A stretch of 9,167 bases of DNA from an uncultured Eubacteriales bacterium (GTDB taxonomy: Bacteria; Bacillota; Clostridia; Lachnospirales; Lachnospiraceae): positions 1 to 9,167 of the forward strand of contig OMSZ01000093.1 in the NCBI GenBank assembly GCA_900313855.1, read 5' to 3'. The translations under genes were made by a program, and so were the position numbers. The number at the start of each line of letters is the position of its first letter. The first letter of the stretch is position 1. This document shows positions 6,576 through 9,167 of the stretch, piece after piece. The notes beneath the pieces were generated by a model, which worked only from the letters and a program-made list of their open reading frames with translations, ran no database searches and had not been told where the DNA came from.

Positions 6576-9167
6576 ATGAGAATTGGTTTGGATGTGGGCT
6601 CCACAACATTAAAATGCGTAGTTTTAGACGACAATGATCAGATCATTTATAAGGATTATCAGAGACATTTTTCTCAGATCACGGAAAAAACCGTACATAT
6701 GCTTTCGGATATTAAAGAGAAGTTTCCTGATGAGACAAAGGTGTGCCTTACAATTTCAGGTTCTGCCGGAATGGGTATTGCAGACACTTTGGGAATACCT
6801 TTTGAGCAGGAGGTTTATGCGACAAGGGTAGCGGTCAATAAAATGATCCCGGGTACTGATGTTGTTATTGAGCTTGGTGGTGAGGACGCAAAGATACTTT
6901 TCCTTACAGACGGACTTGAGGTCAGAATGAATGGTTCATGTGCCGGTGGAACGGGAGCATTTATTGATCAGATGGCTACGCTTCTTAATATGGAAGCCGA
7001 TCAGATGAATGAGATTGCCAAGGATTACGAGAAGATATATACGATAGCAAGCCGCTGCGGTGTGTTTGCGAAGTCGGATGTCCAGCCGCTTCTTAATCAG
7101 GGCGCGCAGAAGAATGACATCTCGGCAAGTATTTTCTATGCGGTTGTCAACCAGACGATAGCGGGTCTTGCGCAGGGGCGTGAGATCGAGGGCAAAGTTG
7201 TTTATCTTGGCGGACCGCTCACATTTTTATCAGAGCTTAGAAAGGCATTCGATAATACCTTGAAGCTTAAAGGCGTTGCGCCTGAGAATTCGCTGTATTT
7301 TGTTGCTATGGGCGCGGCACTTAAGAAGGATAACAAAGAATTTGATATTAATGAGCTCATAACCAAGATTGACGGGTATACCGCAACAGGAGGTTATGCA
7401 AGCTGTAAGCCTCTGTTCACCTCACAGGATGAATATGATAAGTTTATAGAAAGACACAAAAAGAATTCCGATCATATCAAAAATGTTGATACATTGACCG
7501 GGCATGCATTCCTTGGAATTGACGCCGGCTCTACAACGGTCAAGGCTGTTGTTACGGATGAGAATGCGAACATTCTCTGTTCGAGATATCTTCCTAACGG
7601 CGGTAATCCGGTACCGATCATCAAGCAGTTTTTAGAGGATCTCTATAAGGAATATCCTGATATTCATATCGAAGCTTCAGCTGTTACCGGATATGGTGAG
7701 GAAATGATAATGAACGCATTCGGCGTTGATTTCGGTATAGTTGAGACAGTGGCACATTTTACGGCTGCAAAGAAATTCCAGCCGGATGTTGATTTCATCA
7801 TTGATATAGGCGGACAGGATATCAAGTGTTTCCAGATCCGTAACAATGCGATAGATAATATATTCTTAAATGAGGCATGTTCGTCAGGCTGTGGTTCATT
7901 TCTGCAGACCTTTGCCGGAGCTTTGGGATATGGTATTGAGGAGTTTGCAAAGCTTGGCTTATTTGCCGATAAGCCGGTTGATCTTGGTTCAAGATGTACC
8001 GTGTTTATGAATTCTTCTGTCAAGCAGGCACAAAAAGACGGAGCAACAATTGAGAATATCTCGGCAGGTCTTTCAATCTCGGTTGTTAAGAATGCGTTAT
8101 ATAAAGTAATCCGTGCCGCTTCAGCAAAGCAGCTCGGGGAGCACATTGTTGTACAGGGCGGTACCTTCCTTAACAATGCGGTGCTTCGCGCATTTGAGCA
8201 GGAGATCGGACATGATGTTGTAAGACCGGAGATGGCAGGAATTATGGGTGCTTACGGATGCGCACTCTATGCTATGGAGAACAGCACCGGTAAGAGCGGA
8301 GTTCTTGACGCGGACGGACTTGCAAGCTTTACACATGAGATAAAGATGACTACCTGTAACGGATGCAGTAATCATTGTAAGTTAACGATCAATATATTTG
8401 ACAGCGGAAGAAGATTTATAAGCGGTAACCGTTGTGATAAACCGACGGCAAAAAAGGCAGAGGGTCCTCAGTATGATCTGTATACCTATAAGCTTCATTT
8501 ACTTGAGGAATACAGACATTCCGATATACCGAAGGAACGGGCAAGAGGAACGATCGGAATTCCTATGGGACTTAACATGTATGAGCTGCTGCCTTTCTGG
8601 TACACATTATTTACAAGATTAGGCTTTAATGTAGTGACTTCACCAAACTCATCGAGAAGTCTTTACCTAAGCGGTCAGCATACGATCCCTTCCGATACGG
8701 TATGCTTCCCGGCAAAGCTTATGCACGGACATATCGAGGCACTTTTGAAGGAAAATGTTGACGCGATTTTCTATCCTTGTCTTTCATATAACTTTGATGA
8801 GGGACTTGGTGATAATCATTATAATTGTCCTGTGGTTGCATATTATCCTGAGGTGCTTGAGGCTAATGTCAAAGCGCTTCGTGATGTCAAATTCATATAT
8901 GAGTATCTCGGAATACACAGACGTAAGGATTTCACTAAGAAGTTCCATGCGGTTTTGGAGAAGTATTTCGGTAAGATGAAGTTTGCTGATGTTTCTATGG
9001 CATGTAATTATGCCTATGAGGAATATGACAAGCACATGAGACTTGTCCGTATGGAGGGCAGGAAATATCTCCGAATTGCAAAGCGTGAGGATAAACCTAT
9101 CATCGTGCTTGCGGGAAGACCATATCACTTGGATCCCGAGATAAATCACGGTATCAACAAGCTTATC
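6576..9167 (+). CDS. Fused 2-hydroxyacyl-CoA dehydratase activase (BadF/BcrA/HgdC type) with DUF2229 domain, cut by right edge
   Basis: An oxygen-sensitive ATPase that, by family, pumps low-potential electrons from a [4Fe-4S] cluster into a dehydratase-like partner; here the partner-like domain is fused on. I translated 864 codons without a stop to the window edge; full-length relatives are about 1400 residues. Two tandem ASKHA ATPase halves are visible. Half 1 has RIGLDVGSTTLK (2-13), CAGGTGAF (C122) and SRCGVFAKSDV (C161). Half 2 has FLGIDAGSTTVK (312-323), CSSGCGSF (C435) and SRCTVFMNSSV (C474). Next come a cysteine knot TCNGCSNHC (C594, C597, C601) with GNRC (C620), and from about 657 the DUF2229 domain related to dehydratase B/D subunits: PSDTVCFPAKLMHGH (C710), YPCLSYN (C735) and YNCP (C751). 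The ATG at 6576 has GAGGTG 5 nt upstream. The physiological substrate of this stand-alone family is unknown. Confidence 0.92.
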   Translation, partial: MRIGLDVGSTTLKCVVLDDNDQIIYKDYQRHFSQITEKTVHMLSDIKEKFPDETKVCLTISGSAGMGIADTLGIPFEQEVYATRVAVNKMIPGTDVVIELGGEDAKILFLTDGLEVRMNGSCAGGTGAFIDQMATLLNMEADQMNEIAKDYEKIYTIASRCGVFAKSDVQPLLNQGAQKNDISASIFYAVVNQTIAGLAQGREIEGKVVYLGGPLTFLSELRKAFDNTLKLKGVAPENSLYFVAMGAALKKDNKEFDINELITKIDGYTATGGYASCKPLFTSQDEYDKFIERHKKNSDHIKNVDTLTGHAFLGIDAGSTTVKAVVTDENANILCSRYLPNGGNPVPIIKQFLEDLYKEYPDIHIEASAVTGYGEEMIMNAFGVDFGIVETVAHFTAAKKFQPDVDFIIDIGGQDIKCFQIRNNAIDNIFLNEACSSGCGSFLQTFAGALGYGIEEFAKLGLFADKPVDLGSRCTVFMNSSVKQAQKDGATIENISAGLSISVVKNALYKVIRAASAKQLGEHIVVQGGTFLNNAVLRAFEQEIGHDVVRPEMAGIMGAYGCALYAMENSTGKSGVLDADGLASFTHEIKMTTCNGCSNHCKLTINIFDSGRRFISGNRCDKPTAKKAEGPQYDLYTYKLHLLEEYRHSDIPKERARGTIGIPMGLNMYELLPFWYTLFTRLGFNVVTSPNSSRSLYLSGQHTIPSDTVCFPAKLMHGHIEALLKENVDAIFYPCLSYNFDEGLGDNHYNCPVVAYYPEVLEANVKALRDVKFIYEYLGIHRRKDFTKKFHAVLEKYFGKMKFADVSMACNYAYEEYDKHMRLVRMEGRKYLRIAKREDKPIIVLAGRPYHLDPEINHGINKLI

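Noticed and set aside
7664..8375. Two long minus-strand frames (7664-8176 and 8121-8375) inside the activase gene
   Set aside because: Both are antisense to strongly conserved ATPase motifs (CSSGCGSF, SRCTVF) and show no domain of their own.

Overview
The window looks like ordinary chromosomal DNA of a low-GC anaerobic Gram-positive bacterium, most likely a Clostridia member of the Lachnospiraceae type. This is inferred from AT-rich intergenic regions, GGAGG/GAGG-type ribosome binding sites, frequent AGA/AGG and ATA codons, a class A PBP with a lysine-rich cytoplasmic tail, an RND pump with no adaptor or outer-membrane partner, and a giant fused 2-hydroxyacyl-CoA dehydratase activase. The genus cannot be named from sequence alone. 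No CRISPR array, rRNA, tRNA, transposase or phage gene was seen.

Layout: (1) 1-614, minus strand: the first 204 codons of a bifunctional penicillin-binding protein (GT51 domain), cut by the left edge. (2) 615-949: a divergent intergenic region with a plausible sigma-A promoter on each strand and a 10-bp stem-loop in the leader of the next gene. (3) 950-1576, plus: a YigZ/IMPACT family protein. (4) 1577-1879: a gene-free stretch, most of it one long nested imperfect palindrome (1574-1744) followed by a T7 run; this is the least explained part of the window. (5) 1880-5725, plus: a 1281-residue RND permease with a coiled-coil insertion of about 245 residues in its first extracytoplasmic loop. 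(6) 5737-6447, plus: a TtcA-like PP-loop tRNA thiolation enzyme, 11 nt downstream and probably cotranscribed with the pump. (7) 6448-6575: a short spacer with a candidate promoter. (8) 6576 to the right edge, plus: a large tandem activase fused to a dehydratase-like (DUF2229) domain, 864 codons visible and still open.

The genes do not form one obvious pathway. The PBP serves wall synthesis, YigZ is a conserved protein of unclear function, the pump exports an unknown amphiphile or drug, the TtcA-like protein modifies tRNA, and the last gene is an ATP-driven low-potential electron-transfer protein typical of strict anaerobes. The most notable items are the palindromic element, the coiled-coil insertion placed where AcrB carries its TolC-docking subdomain, and the two-in-one activase with a complete cluster-cysteine pair in each half.
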